A stretch of 64,000 bases of DNA from Dysidea avara (Eukaryota; Porifera; Demospongiae; Dictyoceratida; Dysideidae): assembly GCF_963678975.1 (NCBI RefSeq), contig NC_089279.1, positions 33,857,297 to 33,921,296 on the forward strand, in the 5' to 3' direction. Below are positions 12,440 to 24,626 of the stretch, in pieces. Both the position numbers and the translations under genes were made by a program. Each line of letters begins with the position of its first letter. The first letter of the stretch is position 1. The notes beneath the pieces were generated by a model, which saw only the letters and a list, made by a program, of their open reading frames with translations, made no database searches and was not told where the DNA came from.

Positions 12440-13980
12440 TCTATGTACTGTCCTGAAAGTAGTATACAACTGTATCAAATTATCTAAGCAAGCATGAGCA
12501 TCACTGACTTGTACATATTTTATATAGAACCTTTTAATGGCTCCTTACACTTCTAGTAGTACTAAACTGAAAATTGTATGTACCCTACCTGTAGCTATTT
12601 AATTTTATGAAAGTGCTAGTGATACTATAGCAACATGCAGGACAACAAAAGAAGTTATCTAATTAAACTTAAAATAATATGACTGATTCACTTTATTAGA
12701 AATGTATCATATTTTAGTTTGAAGGTATCAAACTTCACCACTGTGTTACTGGATTACTGGAGGGTACATAAGGATATCAGGTGGAGGAGGTTAGTGCACA
12801 GACACAACTCCCTATGAATTCTTTTAATATCCTTATGTCTTCCAAATTTAGTCTTTACATGTCATTGAGTGTCATTGTATTGATACTCTCCCTGATTAGT
12901 GTGGTTGACTGGTCAGATTAGCTGATCAAAACAATCATTGTGATGTCAATGGTGGCTGTCCATCCTCCTTGATCAGTATATAGGTCAGTTTTAATTTCAC
13001 GTTAACACAACAAGAATATTAAGTGTTAGTTTGTTAGCTACTATCCACTACCAGGACCACAAGAAGGCTGATAGTCTGAGTGTGTATAACAAGGTATTAG
13101 AAACTCAACATTGTGGAAACACTGTTGAATGTAGTCTGATCTGGTGGTGACTTGATCTCCAGGCAACTCACAGTCTAGGCAAGTGTCTATTCTATGAAGC
13201 TATGCAGCCCATAGCTAATTATACACCACCTAGTGTTTGTGTGCGTAGTTGGAGGAGGATTTAGCAGGGATGATAAAGCACCACTTTAAAACTATTAATA
13301 TCATGATTATTATGATGCTACAGGTGTACTTGTATTTTGAGCATATACAGTTGGCAATAGAAAGAACAAGCTAGGTGAAGGACTAAAAAGTAATAAGTGT
13401 GGGTGATTAAAATTATGCTCGTGGGAGAAATGCTATTAAAAATTGAAATGCTTTTAAATTAGTAGGATACATACGTATCATAATTTAGTTTAACATGCAC
13501 AGATATCAAGCTTCACCTGTAAACACATGTATACAGTAGTATTGGATTACTGGGGATATAAGATTAGGTATGTAGTTAAGGAGGAACAACTCCTTCTGTA
13601 TTATTGTAATATCCTATATACATATACTTTTCCAAATTTGGTGTGTTTTTTTAGTTTCATTGTAGTTGTACCCTCTGATTAGTGTGGAGGGCACATGTTG
13701 ACTAGTCATACAAGTTGATCAATACAATCTTTGTGATGTCAATGGTGGTTGTTTCATCCTCCTTGATGAGTGTATAGGCCAGTTCTAATTTTACTTAACA
13801 AAACAAGATTATGCAGTGTATTATGTGTTGTTTATGCGGACTCGGTTGATCCTTGTAGGATATGGTTGGGTTGTGGCAAATGACAAGTGGGTCCTGTGAT
13901 CACTACATACATGTCACTGTGTCATAAAATGTTTTCTAGTCACTGAACTTGGTTCGAGCTGAACACGACTAGTATCATCT
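12440..13980. repeat. Upstream-flank module of gene A
   Basis: Collinear with 5560-8300 and in part with 8400-9000. It contains two copies of the dispersed 'aaggagg...actcc' motif block (about 12735-12930 and 13545-13725), oriented away from gene A. No coding signal is seen. Confidence 0.7.
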
Positions 13981-14336
13981 TTGTGTAATAAAACAGCATG
14001 CACAACCAGTCATTGTTCTGAGGTGTCAGAAGAAGGGAAACTAAGAGTCAGTTCTGTCAATTAGAAACAAAGGGATAAAATATTTTACATATATATAAAT
14101 CTCTTCCAATGCTAAGCAAGCCTTAAACAAGCTTCACTTCACCATCTTAAACAGCATTGTAATAAGTAGCTCTATGAATCACTAGAATAGTTATGAGTTA
14201 AACACATAGCTACAGTTGTGTACTTGTGATAAAGTTTTCCAATTAGCATGTTAAAACCAACTTGTAAATTACCGTTAAACCAACATATGAATACATGCAA
14301 AAAACTGCAACATTTCTGATAAGAACTATTGTAGCT

Positions 14337-15307
14337 AGCAGGGACACCAAAGAGGTGTTGTGTACCAACTACGTAATTCTGAACCAATCTAAATGGTGTT
14401 CTACAATAAGTTGGTTCATGAAACCATCTACAAAAATGTTCCTGCTTCAGCTACCTCATGTAGTTGCATATGATCTGAATGTGATAACATCAAATGTTTT
14501 CCATCCTGGACTAGAGTCAGTGTATTTAAAGGTGAGCTTTAGAGGTGATTCAACGTTGCTGACATTGAGCAGGTAATAAATATTGACCTCATAGTAGTCT
14601 CCTGGCAATGAGATCTTCAGTGGTAGACTTTGTTCAGCATGGATTATTTCCTCTCCCTCAATACTGACCTTGTCAATGTTAAATTTATTATGTCCACAAG
14701 CAGCAGCTGTGGAAACATATATGCATGAGGACTATGCTATAACTAGCTTGAAGAATTCGTTCGTAATGTAAATATTCTAACTGTGTACTTTCACAGAAAA
14801 GCCATGCACACATTTTAAAGTATATGTAGGCTTTGTACATGACTCCACAAACCCAATAATTGAATTGTATTGTGTTTGCCTCATTCATTTTTGATATTTC
14901 AGTGTATTGGGTGATACACTAAGAAAGCTACACTTGACATACAGATCCTTCAGGTAGCTGAGTAGAAGTGCATTGAGCTAAGTTCATTGGCAAATTCATT
15001 CTCTTTAAGACCGCCAATGTTTTGTGGGTTGTGATTAGCTTCCCATCTAGTCACACCTTCACTGGTTGCTGCTCCTCTACCATATGTCTGGTGGGAACTA
15101 AGTGAACTGTAAAATTACTGATAGGAAGTAGAACTAGTATGTACACTGAGTGCTTCATATGTCTGGTGGGAACTAAGTGAACTGTAAAATTACAGATAGG
15201 AAGTAGAACTAGTATGTACACTGAGTGTTTCATATGTCTGGTGGGAACTACGTGAACTGTAAAATTACTGATAGGAAGTAGAACTAGTATGTACACTGAG
15301 TGCTTCA
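14337..15307. pseudogene. Broken and partly inverted TGF-beta ligand copy
   Basis: On the minus strand, exon-1-like sequence (about 14880-15307, frames broken) is followed by a truncated exon 2 (about 14710 down to 14487). The exon 2 piece still reads through CGHNKF, PGDYYEVNIYYLLN and TFDV after an acceptor-like CCACAG. At about 14487 homology stops. The C-terminal part (KRCCVPT onward) lies at 14337-14469 on the opposite (plus) strand with frame breaks. The furin site and the first three cysteines are missing. The signal-peptide part is triplicated (see 15083-15307). It cannot make a ligand; it is a relic of the cluster. Confidence 0.88.
15083..15307 (-). repeat. 75-bp signal-peptide exon segment tandemly triplicated
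   Basis: Three direct copies start at 15083, 15158 and 15233. Each encodes 25 residues beginning MKHSVYILVLLPI on the minus strand and ending in an RH step. The unit length is a multiple of three, so the reading frame stays open across all three. It belongs to the broken ligand copy. Confidence 0.92.
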
Positions 15308-15529
15308 ACACTTTTTTTGTAATATCAAATGAATAAATTGATAATTATACGTGTAGCAGTTGTCAACATTTGATGCTTCTGATAATGTGATCTCAAGTAA
15401 TTCTGGATACACCCATAGTCACTCTTACTTGATATCTTCTGTTGCCTTGGATTTTAGCAGAAACTAAAAGTGTACAAAAATTACTGGTATTTTAACTCAT
15501 CAAGTAAATCACAGCCTGTGTTAAACTCA

Positions 15530-16180
15530 GGATTGTATTATAGCCATCAATTGGCACATAGCTAAGGTAAGGCTTTATATAGCGGCTGAATGTATTTACT
15601 AAGTGTCAGTAGTTATGTGCCAAACTGACGCATTAACTTTGAATGATTCTTTACCAGACAATTTTGTTAGGAAATTATTTTTACTCAGTTAATGTCTGTG
15701 ATATACTTTTGGTGAAGCATGAAGGCACAAATTAAAAAGGCTACAAACATTTTAGTTATACATGTTTCTGGCTCCCTGTATTCACAGGTATTCTCACAGG
15801 TCTCTAGTGGGATAGTATTCATTGAATGAGTGTTTGAGAGACAAGTTTTTCTGAGACAATTAAAATGCATTGAGCTAAATGTTTGTACAACTTTATTTCA
15901 GCACAAATATAGAGTTACTCATGATTAATTCACATACCAGGTATGTATCAGATATCAAGCTTTGTCTCCAAATGGCAGGAAGTATTCATACTGGGTTACT
16001 GGGAGCATTAATTGGTAGGAGGGGGTAACCAACTAAGGAGAACTCCTCTGTGCTACTCAAATCCTATACATTGCCATGCACACTTCTACTATATATAGTA
16101 ACATTGTAGGGACACCCTCTGCTACGTATGGAGGGTATCATAAATGTTGACCATTCAGATGTCAAAGGTAGCTAAATCCT
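15530..16180. repeat. Segment duplicated in inverted orientation at 63415-64000
   Basis: Shared landmarks include 'ctctagtgggatagtattc' and the TACTGGGTTACTGGGAG edge, which reads as its reverse complement near 63480. It ends with a copy of the dispersed motif block (about 15985-16165). There is no gene; the open frame at 15685-15870 is not supported. Confidence 0.8.
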
Positions 16181-16199
16181 TGTCACTAGTGTTATTCAT

Positions 16200-17690
16200 G
16201 TCAACTAGAATTAGCAGTGGCCCATATATATACTCTTCAATGTCGGGACTTACTTTAAGTGCACCGTTGTAAAACAAATATGCAACAAAAAGATAGAGTT
16301 AAAATGATACTGTGTTTGTGTATGCCGGTACATAGCTAGCTAATACCTATAAGTATGTTAAAAGTTAGTGACACATATGGTACATAATTTTAAACACATT
16401 ATAATAATTAATTGTCTTAATACTTTTAGGGGTAACTTGTAGGGGTGTCCTCTTGTATTTGTATCATTTATACAGAAAATTTAATAGCAAATCTGACCAA
16501 ATTGGTAATTTATTTGCTTTTAACATAATTATCATTCTAATACACCAAAATGCCTGACATGACTAAACATGTAACTGTTTTAATTTGTATGTGTCATATA
16601 CTTATATATCATGACAACATTATGATAACCGACCCATCCATTATTGACTATAGTGATAAGTATGTAGCTAAATGAAAGGTTATTACTATATGAATATGTG
16701 TACTTCATTATAACTTATATTATAGTGACATTTTTTTCAGCACAGGAAATTTCATTGTACATGTAGATATGTGGTTGTAATGCAGGCAAGGGGAGATTAA
16801 ATTGCCTGATGCTACGTAGGTATACCAAAAATCTGATCAAATCACACAATACAGCAAGCCGTGATTGCCAAGCATTGCAACTAAATAGCATTTGCATAAA
16901 CTTTTCATCTACGAGCACATCAAAGAGACCATAAAAGAGAGAAGCACTAATAAATGATAGACACAGTGAGTTTACCATGTGTATGCAAGTAATGTTGTAG
17001 CTATGTAAATATCTTTTTGTTGTTATCTTAGTGATAGCATTAATACTGTTACAGTATATAATAGTTAAGTTCCTATTGTTAAATATAATATACAGTGCTT
17101 CATATACTTCTGATTATTTTTAGTCAAAAATGAAAGCCTTTGTAGTACGTACTTGCATACATACATACATACGTACATACATACATATTACCTTAATTAT
17201 TTCATCATATCTTTTCACTTAGCTCCTTGGTATACTTGTGCTCACTAGTTTCACAGTAAAGATATTGATTTGTAGCATAGTCCATCATGTTGTAATCACC
17301 ACAAGTGTTCAAGTGTGGAAAATGTGGAAACACATGATCAACCATCAGTATCATATCAGGAAACATTAGAGAAAAATGAATGATACAACCAACCATTAAG
17401 GCATCTGATGACACAAAGTTCTACCAATGTTAATATTGTAGTAAAGCATCTACAACACCTGAATGGTGTTACATTTTTGTGTCTATACAATGGTACATGT
17501 ACGTAGGTATGTATACTTCACTACCCTGAGGTTTCTTCATAAAATGCTTTTATATAGTTAAGAGCAATGGTACATTTCAGCTGATTGATAAAGTTATACA
17601 CACATCATGAAGCAATTGTTAAAACACAGTGCACGTACATATATAATACTTATCTACATAATAATGTGATAAGATGAAATGTGTAGTGTC
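16200..17690. other. Spacer with weak unassigned open frames
   Basis: AT-rich. Two minus-strand open frames, 16715-16978 (87 residues) and 17205-17414 (69 residues, ending in KELSEKI), read somewhat like protein with hydrophobic stretches, but I recognise no family and see no clear splice sites. The run near 17155-17190 is CATA microsatellite. Confidence 0.4.
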
Positions 17691-17709
17691 AGTCGCATCA
17701 TACAATTAT

Positions 17710-18710
17710 TCATGGTCGTGGGGCAACTGAGTTGACTTTGTTCAATCTCTTTATATACTGCTCATGAATTTGTTTGAAGCCCATAAACAAGTGGTTGGAA
17801 AAGCTTTTTGCAAATCCAATGTTTGGAACCATGGCATACTCTGTAAACTCCAGATGCACTTATGAGTCAACCAGAAATCTTCCCAGAAGGAGAAATGGTG
17901 TAAACAGCAGAGAGATGAATGTACTACCCAAGATGACCACAAATAGTTTCATGATTGGCTTCCTACTTCACTTGATGGCGTGTAGCTTCTTCCTCAAGAC
18001 AGATACATTTGTAGACTGGCTGTTGACTCCTGCTAATCTGGTTTCCCTTTCAATTTGCCTGTGAACCTGAAAAACTTTATTTATAGATAACCGAACATTG
18101 AGGACTATGGTAAGAATAGATGCCACTACCATTGGAATTATGAAAATGACCACTACTTCAACAAAGGCATTTCCCTCAAACAAGCAGGCACCATATTGTG
18201 GTACATCAGTGACACCATCCACATCAAAGATGATCGTGTAAACAGTAGACATGATAGCTAACAGCCATGCACCACTGATAAAAAGCAACTACAACATGAT
18301 GTGTCATCATTCTTTTGTGCTTGAAAGGAAATCTTATTGCTACCACCTTACCAGCTGCTATTATTACAAATGACAATTTTGACATAAAAAAGGAGCAGTC
18401 ATAACTTCAATACAAAGCATCCAATGAAAGACTCCACACCAAGTGCAAAGCTGATTATCATTGTACTGGAAATCAAACAGTCTGATAGTGAAGTTATCAT
18501 ACCAGATACCAGCAGGTTAGCAATAAATATATTGTGAGGCTTGTGTAAACTTCTTGTGGTTTTGATAGTGTAGACCATCCAGCCAGACAGTAGTAAGATG
18601 ACAGTTGTAGCAATCATTTTGAATACCAAGGATAGGTAAGGAACATATCCTGGAAGAACAGAGCCTATCTTCCTGACCCTATTCCACTCATGTCTCTCTT
18701 CTGCTGACTG
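17710..18710 (-). pseudogene. Rhodopsin-like seven-transmembrane receptor pseudogene
   Basis: Read on the minus strand, pieces in order give TM1 (TTVILLLSGWMVYTI), the first intracellular loop and TM2 (SLHKPHNIFIANLLVS), TM3 end (FVIIAAGKVVAIRFPFKH), TM4 (AWLLAIMSTVYTII), TM5 (VVVIFIIPMVVASILTIV), TM6 (MKLFVVILGSTFISLLF) and TM7 with a short tail ending at 17710. The frame is broken near 18399-18410 and near 18289, and there are in-frame stops at 17968-17970 and 17860-17862. The usual DRY triplet at the TM3 end reads GKV. Several independent lesions make a dead gene more likely than sequencing error. It is unrelated to the ligand genes except by position. Confidence 0.75.
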
Positions 18711-19799
18711 TTATACACTTTCACACTATACGTATACATACCAACACAACTCACACCAAACTGACACAGTACCAACAAGTACTGTTATTTTATTTAAAAT
18801 AGAGAAGCCCTTATAATTATAACACGTAGAATGTGGTAGTTAACACAACTCAACTGTCAGATCTACATACCATAGAATCACTAGCATATGTATTCACATG
18901 CATTTGGAGGTCTTTATCTTCCTGAATGTATATATGTATTATATGAACACCCTGATCATGATTTTTTTTGCATAAACTAGCCATGCAATGATAAAGTGGG
19001 TACATGGGTGTTAGTGGTTCAAAGGAACCTGACCTTTTTATAAGTTTTACAGATGTGTATATGCACTTACTAGCAATTGCTCTATACAAGCTACGCAGTG
19101 TAGTTTACACCCAATATCAATGTAGTCTGTATGTATTATTGATTATTGCTATTATCACCTCACTGTCAGTGCAAGAAAGAAGGCAAATGCAAAGGCACAG
19201 AGTTTGTAACTTTGCAGTTTGCACCAAAATTTCAGCATAATTATGTACTGAGCACAAACACTCTTAAGAGTGAGTCAAAGGAGCCCCCTAAAATTTTTTT
19301 GTGTCATGCTATTTGTGCTGTATTAGTTAGGAGAATATATGTTTGCAGGCTTGCACCATATACCCTGACATTGGGCTACAACATAATCTGTCTATATTCT
19401 GAGCAATATGAGGTGTTGTGTATGCTAGGTGAGGTCATACAGTTCTTTATGTCTGTTTATAGCCTTTTCTACAACAATTGTCCTTGACCTCCTCACTGCA
19501 CATGATGTTCATTTCTGTATTGTCATGGTAACAGTTAGAACTCTATGGCCAAGCTTTCTACATGGAATTAATTTAATAGTGTACATATAGAAGTAAAATG
19601 ACTTGTAAATGAGGCAATGATTTGAAATTTTGCTGTGTACATCATATCTGTTGATGAGTACATTCTACAGGACTGTAACTCCAAGACTTGACAATAATGT
19701 GTAAATGCTCTAGTCTACTTAACTAAAAGAAAAACTGAAAGCTAAAAAAATCCTATGGCATATCTGTGACACTGCAAGGAACTATTTGATTGTTTTAAG

Positions 19800-20340
19800 T
19801 ACCTAGGGCCTTTTCTGTGGACAGTGTGGAGTATGGATAATGCAGCAGGCCAAACAGCGGGTAGGGAATGGTAATCTAGGGTTACATTCTCATTGGTCGT
19901 ACCTTGCTATAGCTCAAATACATGACATTCTGCATAACAGAACTCCATCACATCTAATTCACATTTTAAATTCTCTAACAAATGTGCTAGATCACCTTCA
20001 TTGTCACTTGCCACATCATCAATGCATATCGCTATTCATTTTTTAAATAGATTCTCCATTCTTTTGGAACTCAGTACCTGCAGAAGTTTTGCAAATAACC
20101 AATTCAAGCCCTTTCTGGTTAGTGCTTTGTCAACGTCATTGTGTTTTTAACTAACTGATATCTTTATTAATTTTTTGTCTTGTTCTTGTATAAGTATTTT
20201 TGTGTGTCATGTTCTGTTGTAAGTTTATTTATGGTTGTTTTTGTACTTAATTGTATCTGTATGTAGGGGAACATGTTTGCAGGCTTTGCCTTTTGTGCGA
20301 CCCTTGTCTTTTGACAGAAATCAATAATCTAATCTAAGGG
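19800..20340 (+). mobile_element. Decayed non-LTR retrotransposon (LINE) 3' end
   Basis: The plus-strand frame around 19880-20040 reads like the end of a reverse-transcriptase ORF (AIAQIHDILHNRTPSHL). After a frameshift, 20050 onward reads DSPFFWNSVPAEVLQ, the tail typical of LINE ORF2 proteins (usually SFFPRTI..WNSLP). A short 3' UTR then ends in an AATCTAATCTAA-like tail near 20330. The catalytic domains are absent, so this is a 5'-truncated dead copy. Confidence 0.6.
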
Positions 20341-20918
20341 AGTTTGGCAGTGAAAGTGACACAGTTTAGTGTTTGAAGCATACACACAGACATGGATGCC
20401 ATTCTTCAGCATGTGCCCAGTACTGAAAGACACTAAGATTGCTTTAGATTGCTTTCACTGTGATGTTACAGAGAAATGAAATTGTTACAGTTTAAGAAAT
20501 TTAAAACACAACTGTTAAAGTGTTTGACTGCTGTGAAAGAGTTTTTGCAAAACATTGATAAATAAAAGTGGTGGGGTAGGCTATTGCTCCTCTTCCTCTC
20601 TAGAATTCAAACACAGCTACATTATGCAGTGCCTACAGAATGTCATACTAGAATTAATATAATCATCTTTACATTTACTGTAATTAACAATCTTTGCATA
20701 AAAATCATTGTAATATTCACTGTACACTTTAAAATGCCATCAAAATATTAAGTGCTGCATAACAATAATATTCACTGATTATACATACAATATAAAAAAG
20801 GCTAAAAAATTAAGGAAAATACATAGGATAGAATACAATAATGCAAACAGTATAAGAAGCAATAAAAATTCATTGTCACATTTATAGTGATTCACTGATA
20901 TATTAGATATAGGAGAGA

Positions 20919-22151
20919 TCATACACAACCACATGAAGTAGCTCTAGCTGGAACATTTTTGTAGATGGTCTCATGAGTCAACTCATTGTAGAATACCATT
21001 TGGATCAGCTCAAAATTAGTTGGTACACAACACCTTTTTGGTGCCCCTGCATGGCCTCTGGTCTGGTAGTAGTGGAGGGAAAGAATACTTGCATAATCAG
21101 TTAATGATTCTACTGGTAGTCTTGGACAGTGACCCCCACACACTCCAACATCAAACAATTTAGGAAGCACCAGATGGACATTGCCTGCACTTATGGCAGT
21201 GTTGCTAACCTCCAACTTTTGAAGATGACATGCCACATGTGATGTCTCAATAGAACTAGTGGTTTGACGTTTTTCTTTTTTGTGCTTTATATCTGATAAC
21301 TTTTTGTGTTTCATTACTTCGCTCAAGAATTTGTTAGTGTTATCACGAGTGAACACAACTAACAAAGGTTCAGTGTTCAGCATATCTTCTTGTTCCCCAG
21401 AAGAGTAAACACCTTCACATGATAGTTGTTGTTCTCCTTTAGTCAGTGTAACTTTCAAGCCATAGTTAACCCATCCTTGTTTCCAGCTCTCAACTATTGG
21501 AGTGACATCAAATGTTTTCCATCCTGGACTAGAATCAGTGTGTTTGAAAGTGAGCTTTAGAGGTGAGTCAATGTTGTTGTCATTGAGCAGGTAATAAATA
21601 TTGACTTCATAGTAGTCTCCTGGTATTGAGATCATCTGTAGTAGACGTAGTTCAGCATGAATTATTTCCTCTTCATCAATGCTGGCTTTGTCAATGTTAA
21701 ATTTATAATGTCCACAGCTAACATCTGTAGAACAACATACTTATATTAAGTAATATTCCAAATATATATAATATGATCGGCTCTTCATACATTTATAATA
21801 AGCTTGAGCTTTAAATACAGTCAACTTACCAGTTGCTTGATTTTCAAAGGATCTTATTGTGTTTGCTGCATTCATCTTTTCATCTTTCAATGTATTGGCT
21901 GATCCACCAGGAAAGCTAAACTTGACATACAGATCCTTCAAGTAGCTGGGTAGAGATGCATTAGCTAGTTCATGAGCAAATTCATTCTCTTTAAGACTGT
22001 CGTCGATGTTCTCTGTGTCTGTATTTACATTTTGTCTGGTCACCTTCACTGGTTGCTGCTCCTCTACCATATGTCTGATGGGAACTGAGTGAACTGTAAA
22101 ATGACTGATAGTGAGTAGTAGTACAATAAGGTACACTGAGAACTTCATCAT
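20919..22151 (-). CDS. TGF-beta superfamily ligand B
   Basis: Predicted 375-residue secreted precursor. Exon 1 is 21830-22151 and exon 2 is 20919-21724, with a 105-bp phase-1 intron (GTAAGT ... CTACAG). The start ATG at 22149-22151 gives MMKFSVYLIVLLLTISHF, a clear signal peptide. The propeptide has an N-glycosylation sequon (ANASLPSYLKD), the SCGHYKF cysteine, FDVTPIVESW and QLSCEGVY. Cleavage is expected after KKEKR, leaving 115 residues (261-375) with seven knot cysteines. Compared with BMP-type ligands the mature region has no tryptophan between the first and second cysteines. Its intron is almost identical to that of gene F on the other strand, so B and F share a recent common source. 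Confidence 0.94.
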
Positions 22152-22221
22152 CTTTTTAGCTGCTTATTTCCCTCTTTCTGCTTTGTAAAACTTAATGATG
22201 AAGTGCCAAACATCAAGCTCT

Positions 22222-22228
22222 TTTTATA
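22222..22228 (-). promoter_or_regulatory. TATA box of gene B
   Basis: TATAAAA on the minus strand begins 77 bp before the ATG, in the same setting as the other cluster genes. Confidence 0.65.
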
Positions 22229-24394
22229 CCATTTTCCTGAAATATGACCTGTCATCCCAATGTAACCTTATACCATGTACTTAGCTAGTGTGGGAAGAAT
22301 CTTACTCCCTTTTGCTGTATAGTATCCTGAAGTGTCCAGAAATCATTGATACATACATGCTACAACATAATTTTAGTGAGTTTAATTAGCTAAGGAAGGA
22401 TGTTTGTCCAGATTTTTCTAGAACTGTGCAGATAAGCACACATACTGGATAACATATATTATGTTAGAACTGCATTGGATGTCCTAGAATAGTAGCCATT
22501 CAGTATTATTTTTTTGTTTGCAATATCTGGCTTGTCTCTATGGGTAGTTTAATGCATGCATAGATAAAAGCACTTCTATATATGTACATAAATTATATAC
22601 CTCTATAAAGAGCTTGGATGTATAAAACCACATGCACATAATATGTACATAACTCTGAGTTTATACATGTATGTAGATATATAGCATTGCTTACTTAATA
22701 GGCCATGATAACATGCACAATAGTTATGCTTATTGTCTTATTGTGTAAGTATACATCAAACTCAGTAGTTTGAGTGTTATTCTATATGACACAAAGATGT
22801 ACGTATGCATCGAGATGTTAAAGATAATCATACATTGTGTCTACAAGTGGCTGATAGCATTCTTGAACATGTACAAAATTCATGTGCATATTGAATTACA
22901 AGGTTTATACATTAACTTATGATTAATTCACTAGTAACATGTCTTCTTCAAAGGCTGTATGGTAGATAATGTTGCATGCATGTAGGAAGCAGTTGAGTTT
23001 GCCCATAACCTACAAGGTTTGAAACATTAGATTGAGGAGTAGTCAGGTAAGTGGGTTACAATGGGGGCTACTAACAGCCCACATACCATTCCAAATTGGG
23101 TACATAAGTCTCATTGTAATCACACCCTCTGCTCAGTGCGGAGGGTGAGAAGTGATCATCTTGAAAATATACTACGTGACGTCAATGATGGAAGTGCTAT
23201 CCTTTCTAGTGAGGATACATAAACATTAATTAACTGGAAGTTTGCAAAAAAATGTCAACTCGTGACAACTATATCCATTTGTGGTTGCATAGTAGAAATT
23301 TCCATTGGGTTTGTAGGTATGTATGTGGCACACTGTAACTCCCACATGCAATCGCAAGTACACTGTGCTTTAAATTATGGAGAGATCATTCAGATGTACT
23401 GCATGAGGAAACAATAATAATTATAGTAGGAGAACTCGACATTGCGTGGTTCTAAACTACTGTACAGTCTGTATTTCAAATTCAAAGATGAAAATTAGAG
23501 CTTGTAATACACATACGTAACTTCAAACAATGTACTTAGCATGCACATTGGTTGCATGATTAGCAAGCTATTTGAGTATGCAAGTTTTGTGTCACAGCAA
23601 CTGACTTGATTTTTACATTTCTTCGGCAGCCTCTAAAGTAGTTTTCTTCAGGTTTGTATTGAAGTTCCACACTTAGTTTGCCAACCAATGATGTAGCCAA
23701 CATACATGTATCCTCCACTACTTGAATTTTTGTCCATGAGCTATTGTTAAAATATTACACATTTATGCCATGAAAATATTTTCATTTTAATATAAGTACA
23801 GTACAATGAAACTTGTATGATACAATCCTTGTGGTATGAAATGTAACATCACTGGAGGCATTTCATCAGGCACATGTTTCTACAAAATTGTCAGTGACAT
23901 CTGACTACATGAAAATTACTGTACTAGCTACACATGTCATGGACAAAGAAAGTAAAGTATTGTGATGTTCAACCCACAAGTCCTGTATACCTTGTGCTGT
24001 GCGTTCAAGCATATACATATCAGACAGATTGATGTATATATGTATGCATAAGATGACAAAATGCACAACGATGTGTTTCTATAACACATGTATATATGTA
24101 TCACATATTTTCAACATTTTAAGAGGTTAGTGTCACAACTGAGGAGGACATGTACCCTACATACATACGTACATGGCTTTACTTTGCTGCATGGTAACCA
24201 GTTATTGACTTAGTTACATGGAAACACAGAGGTATTCTGATTACCTGTATTTGGTTACTGTAGTAGCAACCATATTAAGGCACAGACCTGTAATGTAGCA
24301 TCTGTAATCATCAATAAATCTAATTGACAGTCATCAATAAATCTAGTTGATAGTCTAAACTACGTATGTGCAGGTATCATAGCTATGCACAATG

Positions 24395-24626
24395 TATGTG
24401 ACCGGGAGTCTTCCACACACATCTAATTTATTAACTTTGACGACTCATAACTTAAGACTAGAAAGGGCAATGGACTTGGAATTTTATCAGTAGTGAGCAC
24501 CAACACAGCTTAGTAGATGGAGAAAATATCAGGTTAATACGTTTCTTTATCACTAAGTTATGGTCTTCCACGTTCATAGAACTGGATGTGTATGGAAGAC
24601 CCCTTTTCGCAAATCCGGTCACATAT
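24395..24626. mobile_element. MITE, TGTGACC family, copy 3
   Basis: The left end TATGTGACCGGGAGTCTTCC and the right end CTTTTCGCAAATCCGGTCAC are the family termini. The left copy has lost the TGCGAAAA step. A second inverted pair, GTCTTCCAC near 24408 and GTGTATGGAAGAC near 24588-24600, lies inside. Non-coding. Confidence 0.65.

Noticed and set aside
14295..14576. Plus-strand 93-residue frame in the broken ligand copy
   Set aside because: It is out of frame with the ligand homology and crosses the inversion junction.
17774..18064. Plus-strand 96-residue frame
   Set aside because: Shadow of the minus-strand receptor pseudogene, which shows ordered transmembrane segments.
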